NCBI GenBank assembly: GCA_019307665.1
Contig: JAFDJC010000173.1
Coordinates: 1-6,883 of the forward strand
Length of the DNA stretch: 6,883 bases
Reading direction: 5' to 3'
Source: Deltaproteobacteria bacterium
GTDB lineage: Bacteria > Desulfobacterota > Desulfobacteria > Desulfobacterales > SURF-7
Part shown: positions 1-6,021 of the stretch, piece after piece
How positions within the stretch are numbered: the first letter of the stretch is position 1
How the letters are laid out: each line of letters opens with the position of its first letter
Notes under the pieces: generated by a model
Told to the model about the DNA's origin: nothing
The model's input: the letters and a program-made list of their open reading frames with translations, nothing else
Database searches by the model: none
Made by a program: the position numbers and the translations under genes

Positions 1-294
1 ATGGTCAGCAAAGTCATGGGCATCGATCAGGTGATCGATAGCATTGTCACCCGGCTGGGCGATTTAGAACGGGCTTATTTGATCGATGATTACGCCGAGG
101 GTAAAGATACAGGAATAATAGACCTCATGTTGGTTGGTGATATTGATCAATATCATCTCAACGATTTGAGCAGAAAAACTGAACGATATATTAAAAGGAA
201 GATCCGGTCTCTAGTATTGAGCCGGGATGAGTTTGAGACCTTTGTCCCGAAACTGGAAAAACGACCGCGTATACTGATATGGGAAGCGAAATAG
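1..294 (+). CDS. Nucleotidyltransferase-like (winged-helix/NTase family) protein, C-terminal part; 5' end outside window
   Basis: The 97 visible residues resemble the C-terminal half of a family of roughly 170-200 aa proteins that join an N-terminal winged-helix domain to a minimal nucleotidyltransferase-like domain. These are often found beside polysaccharide clusters in Desulfobacterota and Bacteroidota. Seen: a GIDQVID helix (residues 7-13), then LIDDYAEGKD (27-36) and IIDLMLVG (39-46). These sit where true enzymes have a GS...DxD motif. The usual G is D29, and only one acidic residue remains in IDL, so catalysis is doubtful. The protein ends in LEKRPRILIWEAK. The ATG at position 1 is probably an internal methionine, since the family needs about 80 more residues upstream, so I treat the gene as cut by the window edge. 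The ribosome binding site of the next gene overlaps its stop codon, which suggests co-transcription. Its last 39 codons recur at 1204-1329. The product name is a family-level inference; a regulatory role is possible but unproven. Confidence 0.6.
   Translation: MVSKVMGIDQVIDSIVTRLGDLERAYLIDDYAEGKDTGIIDLMLVGDIDQYHLNDLSRKTERYIKRKIRSLVLSRDEFETFVPKLEKRPRILIWEAK
175..203 (+). repeat. 29-bp exact direct repeat, left copy
   Basis: These 29 bases, starting AAAACTGAACG and ending AGGAAGAT, are identical to 1204-1232. The base just before differs (A here, T at 1203), and so does the base just after (C here, A at 1233). Beyond it the two copies continue as diverged homologues, about 80% identical over 117 aligned bases by hand count. 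Here the repeat lies inside the nucleotidyltransferase-like gene, encoding KTERYIKRK and the first two bases of the next codon. Confidence 0.95.
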
Positions 295-300
295 GAGTGG
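293..300 (+). promoter_or_regulatory. Ribosome binding site supporting a GTG start at 311
   Basis: AGGAGTGG overlaps the TAG stop codon (292-294) of the preceding gene and lies 10 bases before the GTG at 311. No in-frame ATG lies nearby for the 93-aa gene. An ATG at 309 is followed at once by TGA and cannot be used. The overlap with the upstream stop suggests translational coupling. Confidence 0.6.
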
Positions 301-310
301 AATTCAATAT

Positions 311-592
311 GTGAAACAAGATCAAATAATAAAACACAAATTAAATTCACAGCTTGTTGAAGTTCGTCCCTATTTCTGGTGGTGGGTACGGAATAAAAAT
401 GCACTCTCTGTTGAAAGTATTGTAGAAGGCGTGCTGGCTTACGGTAATATGAATGATGTTTACAAATTATTTAGGATTGTCGGGATAGAAAAAGTGAAAC
501 AGATTTTCTTTCAGCAAATCCAGCATAAAAGGTGTAATTATACGCCTCGTACAAGAAATTTTTTTAAAAAGGTATTTACAAGTAATGTTTGA
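311..592 (+). CDS. Small DUF6922-like protein, probable partner (antitoxin) of the AbiEii-type gene
   Basis: This 93-aa protein starts at GTG and matches the pattern I recall for DUF6922-type proteins that sit directly before AbiEii-like nucleotidyltransferases. Seen: an aromatic block PYFWWW (residues 20-25) in place of the usual LFWD-like motif. A helical middle follows, YGNMNDVYKLFRIVGIEKVK (44-63), which resembles the family's G-D...L...YG-x-x-x-I pattern. Near the end is YTPRTRNFFKKVF (77-89), like the family's SPRTLNFW segment. There is no signal peptide or membrane segment, so it should be cytosolic. Its last 8 bases overlap the start of the downstream gene (ATGTTTGA), a coupling typical of toxin-antitoxin pairs. 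An antitoxin role is inferred from position and size, not proven. The classical AbiEi antitoxin is larger, with a clear winged helix, and this is not that protein. Confidence 0.65.
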   Translation: MKQDQIIKHKLNSQLVEVRPYFWWWVRNKNALSVESIVEGVLAYGNMNDVYKLFRIVGIEKVKQIFFQQIQHKRCNYTPRTRNFFKKVFTSNV

Positions 593-1205
593 AAATATTT
601 TAACCGATAATCAGCTCGTTCTGGCGGAAAAATTGATCCCGCTGTTTGGAGAAAGGTTTTACCTTACTGACGGTACTGCGATTGCTCTTCTTATCGGTCA
701 CAGGCGTTCTATCGATTTCGATCTCGCATCTTTAGTTTCAATTGACCCTTTTCAAATAGAACGTAAGCTTCTTTCCTGCGGTTTTAATATCCAACACATT
801 CTGAACGCAACAACTGATGAGTTCTCTGCAATTATTGAAGGAATAGGGATAACTTTTTTCTTTTTCCCTTTTCAGATAAATCCGGAACTTACTTGGGAAC
901 GTGTTCATATTAAACTTCCGAGTATTTTAACACTTGGGGCTATGAAGGTCTATGCGCTTGGGAGACGCAGCAAATGGAAGGATTATGTCGACTTGTATTT
1001 TATCCTAAAATCTAAACATTCTCTGGATGAACTGATAGTTGCGGCTGATAATATTTTTTCTACAAGTTTCAATGATAAACTTTTTAGAGAGCAATTGTGT
1101 TATTTTGACGATATGGACTATTCAGAAGGAGTTGATTATATTGACATTAATCCTTCTAATAACGAAATAAAAGCTTTTTTAGAATCCGAGGCCCTAAAAA
1201 TTTAA
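585..1205 (+). CDS. AbiEii/AbiGii-type nucleotidyltransferase (putative toxin)
   Basis: This 206-aa protein belongs to the AbiEii/AbiGii group of the DNA polymerase beta-like nucleotidyltransferase fold. Members act as toxins or abortive-infection effectors, and some transfer nucleotides to tRNA. Seen: FYLTDGTAIALLIGHRRS (residues 25-42) followed by the metal-binding DFD (44-46). Later LGAMKVYALGRRSKWKDYVD (117-136) carries the family's conserved lysine (K121) and the K-D-x-x-D segment (K132, D133, D136). The usual GGT loop reads DGT here (D29). Length is near the lower end for the family, but all core motifs are present. It overlaps the preceding small gene by 8 bp, with a weak AAGG ribosome binding site at 569-572. 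Its TAA stop (1203-1205) uses the first bases of the right direct repeat, so its end lies exactly at the cassette junction. The toxin role and any RNA target are inferred from the family. Confidence 0.82.
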   Translation: MFENILTDNQLVLAEKLIPLFGERFYLTDGTAIALLIGHRRSIDFDLASLVSIDPFQIERKLLSCGFNIQHILNATTDEFSAIIEGIGITFFFFPFQINPELTWERVHIKLPSILTLGAMKVYALGRRSKWKDYVDLYFILKSKHSLDELIVAADNIFSTSFNDKLFREQLCYFDDMDYSEGVDYIDINPSNNEIKAFLESEALKI

Positions 1206-1232
1206 AACTGAACGATATATTAAAAGGAAGAT
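1204..1232 (+). repeat. 29-bp exact direct repeat, right copy
   Basis: This is identical to 175-203 and begins within the stop codon of the AbiEii-type gene. The distance between the copies is 1,029 bp, a multiple of three. It opens the remnant of the duplicated gene end. Confidence 0.95.
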
Positions 1233-1329
1233 ACGTTCCCTGGTATTGAGCAGGGATGAGTTTGACGACTATGCTTCAAAACTTGAAAAACAGCCACACG
1301 TACTGATCTGGGAATCAAAAACAGAATAG
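1204..1329 (+). pseudogene. Remnant: second, diverged 3' end of the nucleotidyltransferase-like gene
   Basis: Read from 1204 this encodes 41 residues, KTERYIKRKIRSL through LIWESKTE, then TAG (1327-1329). Aligned with the last 39 residues of the first gene, 30 are identical by hand count (the first 20 exactly). DNA identity is about 80% over 117 bases. There is no stop or frameshift within it, but it lacks a start codon, a ribosome binding site and the rest of the gene. It is therefore a fragment, not an expressed gene on its own. The changes include both silent and amino-acid-changing positions, so the copies diverged before they were brought together, or one came from a paralogue. It may be the original 3' end of the upstream gene, displaced when the cassette arrived. 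Confidence 0.85.
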
Positions 1330-1466
1330 ACCATGAAATACTCTGCACCAGGCTACACAGGTATCGGGCATCTGATTTTCATAGCCTAAACACAGCAAAC
1401 TTCGGAAATTTTACCCAACAACTCGCGAAAAATCTTTGGAATCTGCGTAATTTGTGGATTAAGAAT

Positions 1467-2288
1467 ATGTCAAATCAAATTGTTATAGAGCCGGAAAAGG
1501 GTTGGTTACGGATCAATTTTAAGGAGCTTTTTGAATACCGTGAGCTTATCGGTTTTCTTGCATGGCGAGACATTATGGCACAGTATAAACAGGCTGTGTT
1601 TGGGGTGGCCTGGGCTGTTGTCAAACCGATATTCGCCGTAATCGTGTATAGCCTGGTGTTTGGCAAGGTGGCCAAACTCTCCTCAAGCGGTATCCCGTAT
1701 CCTTTGTTTACGTTGTGTGGCCTTGTCGCCTGGAGTTTTTTTGCAGAATCCTTAAGCCAATCCACAGTCAGTCTATTAAACAACACAAATCTTTTGACCA
1801 AGGTCTATTTCCCCAGACTAGTGCTGCCACTTTCCAGTCTGGGGCGCGGTGTGGTCGATTTTGTTATTTCCTTTATATTATTCCTGATTTTAATGGGCGC
1901 CTATGGATTTGTTCCTTTCAAGGCGATAATTTTTTTTCCTTTCTTTCTTGCAATGGGGTTGGGTATCACCCTGGGTTTGGGGCTATTCCTTTCAGCCCTT
2001 TGTGCAAGGTATCACGATATTAAATATGGAGTTCCATTTCTTATCCAGATGTGGTTTTGGGTAACGCCGGTGGCTTATGGATTGGAGAATATTCCCGCAA
2101 AGTTTAAAATTATTTTTTTCCTTAACCCCATGACATGGATCATCCAGGGGTTTCGCTGGTCCCTTTTGGGCGTGGGTGAAATGGATTGGCAAAAAATGCT
2201 GATCACAGCTTCTTTTTCTATCGTTGTTTTGCTTGGAGGGCTCTTCTACTTTAGAAGGATGGAGGGAACCTTTGCGGATATTATATAA
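1467..2288 (+). CDS. wzm: Polysaccharide ABC transporter permease (Wzm/RfbA-like)
   Basis: This is an ABC-2 type inner-membrane permease of 273 aa that pairs with Wzt to export undecaprenyl-linked O-polysaccharide into the periplasm. Seen: the family's N-terminal amphipathic segment FKELFEYRELIGFLAWRDI (residues 18-36) and YKQAVFGVAWAVVKP (40-54). About six hydrophobic spans follow, near 44-66, 79-96, 124-146, 153-178, 189-205 and 247-262. The end, FYFRRMEGTFADII, is very typical of Wzm proteins. Length matches the family (about 260-280 aa). I chose the ATG at 1467 (MSNQIVIEPEKGW), because homologues start there and a GGA lies about 8 bases upstream. An in-frame TTG at 1452 would add five residues. 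The 137 bp before it hold the tail-end junction and no promoter I can defend. wzt follows after 45 bp, so the two probably share one transcript. Confidence 0.93.
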   Translation: MSNQIVIEPEKGWLRINFKELFEYRELIGFLAWRDIMAQYKQAVFGVAWAVVKPIFAVIVYSLVFGKVAKLSSSGIPYPLFTLCGLVAWSFFAESLSQSTVSLLNNTNLLTKVYFPRLVLPLSSLGRGVVDFVISFILFLILMGAYGFVPFKAIIFFPFFLAMGLGITLGLGLFLSALCARYHDIKYGVPFLIQMWFWVTPVAYGLENIPAKFKIIFFLNPMTWIIQGFRWSLLGVGEMDWQKMLITASFSIVVLLGGLFYFRRMEGTFADII

Positions 2289-2324
2289 TAATGTTTTCTT
2301 TGCTTTCACTTTATTTTTTACCTG

Positions 2325-2330
2325 AAGGAA
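2325..2330 (+). promoter_or_regulatory. Ribosome binding site of wzt
   Basis: AAGGAA lies just before the ATG at 2334, with about four bases between its GGA core and the start codon. This spacing is short but usable. It fixes the wzt start at 2334, which also gives the expected first strand (VVIKVENLSKQY) of an ABC ATPase. Confidence 0.6.
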
Positions 2331-2333
2331 ATA

Positions 2334-3590
2334 ATGAGTGACGTTGTTATAAAAGTTGAAAACTTAAGCAAACAGTACAACCTTGGAGAATTGCACCATC
2401 AAACGAACTCATTTCGTGACAAGGTGACAAGTTTCTTCAAAAAAGACGGTAGCCCCAAGAAGGTCGAAACCCTATGGGCATTGAAGGATGTTTCATTTGA
2501 AGTAAAGAGAGGAGAGATCCTTGGTATTATCGGTCGCAATGGTGCTGGTAAGAGCACATTACTTAAAATTCTTTCACGCATTACTAAACCGACCAGCGGA
2601 AAAGCCTTGATTAACGGTCGTGTGGGCAACCTACTTGAAGTCGGCACCGGCTTCCATCCAGAATTGACTGGACGGGAAAACATTTATCTGAATAGTGCTA
2701 TTCTCGGGATGAAGAAGGCGGAGATTTCCAATAAATTTGATGAAATTGTTGCCTTTGCTGAAATCGAAAAATTCCTTGATACCCCTGTCAAACGTTATTC
2801 CAGTGGTATGTACGTACGTCTTGCTTTTGCTGTGGCCGCTCATCTGGAACCTGACATTTTACTGGTCGATGAGGTGCTGGCTGTAGGGGATGCGCAGTTT
2901 CAGAAAAAATGCATTGGCAAGATGGGAGACGAAGCAAAAAAAGGAAAGACAATTTTGTTTGTGAGTCATAACATGGCTGCGGTAAAAAATTTATGCCAGT
3001 CGGGTATTTATATTCAATTTGGAAAAATCGCTTATCATGGTTCTACCGAACATGCAGTCGACTGTTATATCAGGGGAAATCTGGTAAAAAAGTACAGTAA
3101 CAGGATAGGATATTCAATTGATGAAAAAGCACTTATGGAATGCCGAACGAAAGGGTTTGAGATAAGTAATGTAGAGATCTTTAATCTTAGCACCCCGGAT
3201 TTACCTGTCGCATCCGGTGATAATATGAGGTTGAGGATTTATTACAGGACTTCACTTAAATTTATTTCTCCAGCTTTTATTCTGATACTCAAAGACCAAA
3301 ATGGTATCGAAATATTCCGGCTGAGCAATATGCCAATTAGCGGCTATGTTATTAACAATTTGTTTAAAGATGGTTATGTTGACCTGGAAATCAAATCCCT
3401 TCCACTAGTAAAAGGAACATATTATATTGATCTAGGATTTGTGAGGGAATCCGTAGAATGGTATTTTCATGCTGAAAATCTCATCAAATTCGATGTAGAG
3501 GGCAAGGATATTTATCACAGCGGGCTTGAATTAGATCGGAGCCGTGGAATGATTTGGATCCAGCACTCATGGAAACATGGTGAAAAATAG
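2334..3590 (+). CDS. wzt: Polysaccharide ABC transporter ATP-binding protein with C-terminal glycan-binding domain (Wzt)
   Basis: This is the ATPase partner of Wzm, 418 aa, with an N-terminal nucleotide-binding domain and a C-terminal carbohydrate-recognition domain. Seen: Walker A GRNGAGKST (67-75), the family-typical GTGFHPELTGREN (104-116), and the ABC signature YSSGM (155-159). Walker B is ILLVDE (175-180) with AVGD (183-186), and the H-loop histidine is H212 in FVSHNMAAV. After a linker (about 245-272), residues 274-413 match the Wzt_C type: GFEISNVEIFN, LRIYYRTS, FRLSN and GTYYIDLGF. In E. coli O9a this domain binds the modified non-reducing end of the chain and is required for export. 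The extended form here therefore suggests the exported glycan also carries a terminal or other recognisable feature. It lies 45 bp after wzm on the same strand. It ends 50 bp from the convergent sulfotransferase, with no obvious terminator hairpin between them. Confidence 0.94.
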   Translation: MSDVVIKVENLSKQYNLGELHHQTNSFRDKVTSFFKKDGSPKKVETLWALKDVSFEVKRGEILGIIGRNGAGKSTLLKILSRITKPTSGKALINGRVGNLLEVGTGFHPELTGRENIYLNSAILGMKKAEISNKFDEIVAFAEIEKFLDTPVKRYSSGMYVRLAFAVAAHLEPDILLVDEVLAVGDAQFQKKCIGKMGDEAKKGKTILFVSHNMAAVKNLCQSGIYIQFGKIAYHGSTEHAVDCYIRGNLVKKYSNRIGYSIDEKALMECRTKGFEISNVEIFNLSTPDLPVASGDNMRLRIYYRTSLKFISPAFILILKDQNGIEIFRLSNMPISGYVINNLFKDGYVDLEIKSLPLVKGTYYIDLGFVRESVEWYFHAENLIKFDVEGKDIYHSGLELDRSRGMIWIQHSWKHGEK

Positions 3591-3640
3591 CAATTCTAAG
3601 GGCTCACACAAAAATAAGTTCGCAATCATGGCGCCCGGGT

Positions 3641-4726
3641 TTAGGTTGAGGTTAAAATATGTTTTAAAAATCCGAACAGACCTAAATGTTTAATACTTGT
3701 TAAATAATACTCATTCGCGACTTTTGAAAGATTCCGCCCTTCCAAATCTTGCCTTCTCGATATTGCGAATAGCTTCAACGCTTGTTCCATTGCTGCTTTA
3801 TAAGATTCGTCTCTGAACAGGTCCCACTCGCTCCAGTTTAATTTAATGATTTCAGCTAAGGGCATGCGGCCAAAATTTTGGAGAAGACCAAGTCTTTCTA
3901 ACAACGCATCACATTCCCTTTCAGCGGATTCAAACCACTCTTCCGTTTCAAACTGGCGCCACCCTCCAGATACAGGCTGGATTACCAGACTCACCAGTTT
4001 ATCAATGTCAACATTTTTAATCCCGGCAAAAGCTATCATTTTTTCTATCATCATACCAGGCTTAGCTAACATTTCCTGGTCGAAGTCAATGTTGAGATCA
4101 CTCAAATGTTCTCCCATCAGTTTACTCAATCGCCACAGCAGGTAATGCCGATGATAGGATGTTTTAATATTTGAACTAAAAAGGAACGGAAAGACACACC
4201 CCAAAGAACACGACCAGGTTATAATTTCATAATTGGTATTTTGAAACGGATCTATCCAGCCCTCCCTGGGTAAATCACGGACCATTGAAAACCATTGATC
4301 TCTGGGATTTCGAAAAAGATGAAGAATCTTTGCCTCCGGGAATTGTTTTCTGATCCATGGTAAGCGAAAATCCACCCGATTGAATTGAAGCACAGGCAGT
4401 TTGTCATTTGTTGAAGAAATAAGAAAATGGATATATCTTGCCAAATCTTCAAATTTGCTTCCTTCTTCAAGAAAGAGTCGGTTTACGCCAAACTCAATAC
4501 GGTGCAATGCCTCCAGTTTATCCAGTATTGGCAGATATTCATCCCAATAAGACGTAACACCTATGTGACTGGGAGGCGGAAGTGAGTTGTGCTTGATATG
4601 TGTCAGCAGTAAATCATGACACGGTTCATAATATGCGCAGCAACTTTGAATGTTATGAAATATATTCCACAACAAGGTCGAACCGCTTCTAAAGCGGCCT
4701 GTAATAAACAACATCTTTACGGGCAT
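3641..4726 (-). CDS. Sulfotransferase family protein (PAPS-dependent)
   Basis: This 361-aa cytosolic protein has the P-loop-like fold of PAPS-dependent sulfotransferases, which move a sulfate from PAPS to a hydroxyl or amine of an acceptor. Seen: the 5'-phosphosulfate loop FITGRFRSGSTLLWNIF (residues 7-23) with the RSGST core. A YEP segment follows (33-35), typical of carbohydrate-type members. The 3'-phosphate-binding motif is FRNPRDQWFS (138-147), with R139 and S147 at the expected eight-residue spacing. The C-terminal part (about 200-361) is helical and not diagnostic. The acceptor cannot be read from the sequence. The neighbouring glycosyltransferase and exporter make a glycan acceptor likely, but that is inference. 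The start codon at 4726 has only a weak GAG-containing site upstream. A methionine at residue 5 is an alternative start but would leave little before the first beta strand. It is convergent with wzt and lies 112 bp after the dehydrogenase. Confidence 0.85.
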   Translation of the reverse strand: MPVKMLFITGRFRSGSTLLWNIFHNIQSCCAYYEPCHDLLLTHIKHNSLPPPSHIGVTSYWDEYLPILDKLEALHRIEFGVNRLFLEEGSKFEDLARYIHFLISSTNDKLPVLQFNRVDFRLPWIRKQFPEAKILHLFRNPRDQWFSMVRDLPREGWIDPFQNTNYEIITWSCSLGCVFPFLFSSNIKTSYHRHYLLWRLSKLMGEHLSDLNIDFDQEMLAKPGMMIEKMIAFAGIKNVDIDKLVSLVIQPVSGGWRQFETEEWFESAERECDALLERLGLLQNFGRMPLAEIIKLNWSEWDLFRDESYKAAMEQALKLFAISRRQDLEGRNLSKVANEYYLTSIKHLGLFGFLKHILTST

Positions 4727-4838
4727 GTTCGCTCAACTTTCAGAGGTAATTATTTCAATTGATTTTTATCATCTTTTAAGTTCTTGTTTGGTTCCGGTTT
4801 GTCCGGGTTAGGTTGTAGATATCGAAAATAATACAGGA

Positions 4839-5864
4839 TTACATTGTGATCAAGATTTTTCTTTTGGGTTTATCGGCAGCGGTAATTACTTCAGGCAATC
4901 GGCTCAATGGCATTTTTTCCACAAAAAGAGAAGAAAACAAGCCGGAATGTTCACGAAGCAATGAGACGGCTTGAGGAAGGTGTAGGCACGGGACCGGAAA
5001 AGCATTCATAAGCTGAAGTCTTTTGAAAATAAGCCTGGAAGCATCTATTTTTAGCCTGTTTTCTTTTGGAAATGCAGAAAGACCAATATTAACAATTGTC
5101 GAGCCATAGGGCAACAGGTCCAGATAAAGAGCAATATGGCGGGCAGGAGCCGTATGTAACACAACAACTCTTCCAGAAAGACCGGATAGCTTTTTTCTCA
5201 ACCTAGCAGGCGCGGAAATAGTCCTGCCAGCAATGGTGCGCCAGGCAAAGTGATCCCCTCCGGTCTCATTAAGACAGGTGATTACATTGGAGCGTGCTTC
5301 ACGGTTCAAAAGACCTGTTATGTTTGCTCCAAGAATTTTAGCGGTCAGAAGCGCAAGTGTTCCGATAAAACCGCCTCCGACAACAAAAAAGTGATCTCCT
5401 TCCCGCAAATCGGCAAGATGTAATGCATCCAGAACAACTGTGAGCGGTTCGGCAAAACTTGCCAATTCCATGGAAAGGGCGGGATCCACCTTGTAAAGCA
5501 ACCTTTGATCCTTGATAAGGAGATATTCAGCGAATCCTCCCTGTTCAACTGCAATCAAATTGTTGCATGTCCTTGGACTTCCATTGCGGCATAACGCGCA
5601 GGTGCCGCATGGAATGGAAAGTGCTACCACCACTTGATCCCCATTGGCAAAGCCGGTGACTTCCTTCCCAATCTCGGCAACTGTGGCGACCATTTCATGT
5701 CCGAATCGTTTCCATTTCCTGGCCCAGATCTTTGCCTCGATAAAGTCGCTGCCGCATATCCCGCATGCGTCAATTTTTATCAGGATCTCGGTTTTTCCCG
5801 GCCTGGGTTTGGGAATATCTTTGATCCGGACCCTATCTTTTCTTTTTACAAAAGCAGCTTTCAT
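4839..5864 (-). CDS. Zinc-dependent medium-chain dehydrogenase (alcohol/polyol/sugar type)
   Basis: This 341-aa NAD(P)-dependent oxidoreductase is of the medium-chain dehydrogenase superfamily (threonine/sorbitol dehydrogenase-like group). Seen: the catalytic-zinc segment CGICGSD with C37, then GHE (H56, E57), and E139 in the FAEPL segment. Four structural-zinc cysteines (C86, C89, C92, C100) lie in the CGTC-x2-C-x7-C pattern. The Rossmann motif is VVGGGFIG (161-168). All zinc ligands are intact, so it should be active. At the end of the second strand (about 184-188, GLLNR) there is no acidic residue but an arginine, which may favour NADP over NAD. Length is normal for the family (about 340-350). 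The ribosome binding site is weak (a GAG-containing stretch about 9 bases upstream). Lying between a glycosyltransferase and a sulfotransferase on the same strand, it may oxidise or reduce a sugar or polyol used in the glycan. The exact substrate is not visible. Confidence 0.88.
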   Translation of the reverse strand: MKAAFVKRKDRVRIKDIPKPRPGKTEILIKIDACGICGSDFIEAKIWARKWKRFGHEMVATVAEIGKEVTGFANGDQVVVALSIPCGTCALCRNGSPRTCNNLIAVEQGGFAEYLLIKDQRLLYKVDPALSMELASFAEPLTVVLDALHLADLREGDHFFVVGGGFIGTLALLTAKILGANITGLLNREARSNVITCLNETGGDHFAWRTIAGRTISAPARLRKKLSGLSGRVVVLHTAPARHIALYLDLLPYGSTIVNIGLSAFPKENRLKIDASRLIFKRLQLMNAFPVPCLHLPQAVSLLREHSGLFSSLFVEKMPLSRLPEVITAADKPKRKILITM

Positions 5865-5940
5865 AATTTAGCGTCTCGGAAATTCTACAATTGGTTGAAA
5901 TTAAAGATCTTTTAATAGCTCATGGTTTATGCCACTTCCA

Positions 5941-5964
5941 TGGAATGATGGAATACTGGAATAA
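5941..5964. repeat. Three-copy 8-bp tandem repeat (TGGAATNN) upstream of the dehydrogenase gene
   Basis: TGGAAT occurs at 5941, 5949 and 5957, an exact 8-bp period. On the - strand it reads ATTCCA three times and lies about 77-100 bp before the dehydrogenase start at 5864. It is in the 157-bp gap after the glycosyltransferase gene. Two TTGATCC motifs also occur on the - strand of the same gap, in the 5995-6015 region. An operator role is possible but unsupported. Confidence 0.4.
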
Positions 5965-6021
5965 TGTGTTAAAAACGTATAACTTCAGTATTCGGATCAA
6001 GGTTTTTGGGATCAATTTTCA

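Larger units (their letters stand above)
175..1203 (+). other. Putative two-gene defence/toxin-antitoxin cassette bounded by a duplicated gene end
   Basis: The 1,029-bp segment from the start of the left repeat to the base before the right repeat carries a new 3' end for the upstream gene, the DUF6922-like gene and the AbiEii-type gene. Its coding part is visibly AT-richer than its surroundings. Sampled 60-base rows at 481, 541 and 1021 are about 33%, 23% and 33% G+C, against about 55% at row 1 and 53% at row 1561. I see no integrase, transposase or terminal inverted repeats, so the boundary is inferred from the duplication alone. The arrangement fits either insertion that restored the host gene's end or recombination between two paralogous loci. 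Confidence 0.55.

Noticed and set aside
175..1232. CRISPR or phage att-site reading of the 29-bp repeat.
   Set aside because: There are only two copies, 1 kb apart, lying in homologous coding sequence. There is no repeat-spacer pattern, no cas gene and no integrase.
1333..1389. An 18-codon open frame (MKYSAPGYTGIGHLIFIA) between the gene-end remnant and wzm.
   Set aside because: It has no ribosome binding site, is very short, and resembles no leader peptide I know. Chance is the simpler explanation.
2447..2455. GGTAGC sequence resembling the ops/JUMPstart element of polysaccharide operons.
   Set aside because: It lies inside wzt coding sequence, not upstream of the operon. Another copy near 6641 is inside the GT4 gene. 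Both look like chance.
3591..3640. Possible terminator between the convergent wzt and sulfotransferase genes.
   Set aside because: There is only a short CCCGGG palindrome with no stem of useful length and no T-run in the right place on either strand.
3846..4145. A 99-codon + strand open frame opposite the sulfotransferase gene, and similar opposite-strand frames over wzm, wzt and the dehydrogenase.
   Set aside because: They have low-complexity translations, no ribosome binding sites and no recognisable family, and they overlap genes with clear motifs.
4780..4815. Small hairpin (CCGG ... CCGG) between the dehydrogenase and sulfotransferase genes.
   Set aside because: A 4-bp stem with a 5-base loop and no following T-run is too weak to call a terminator.
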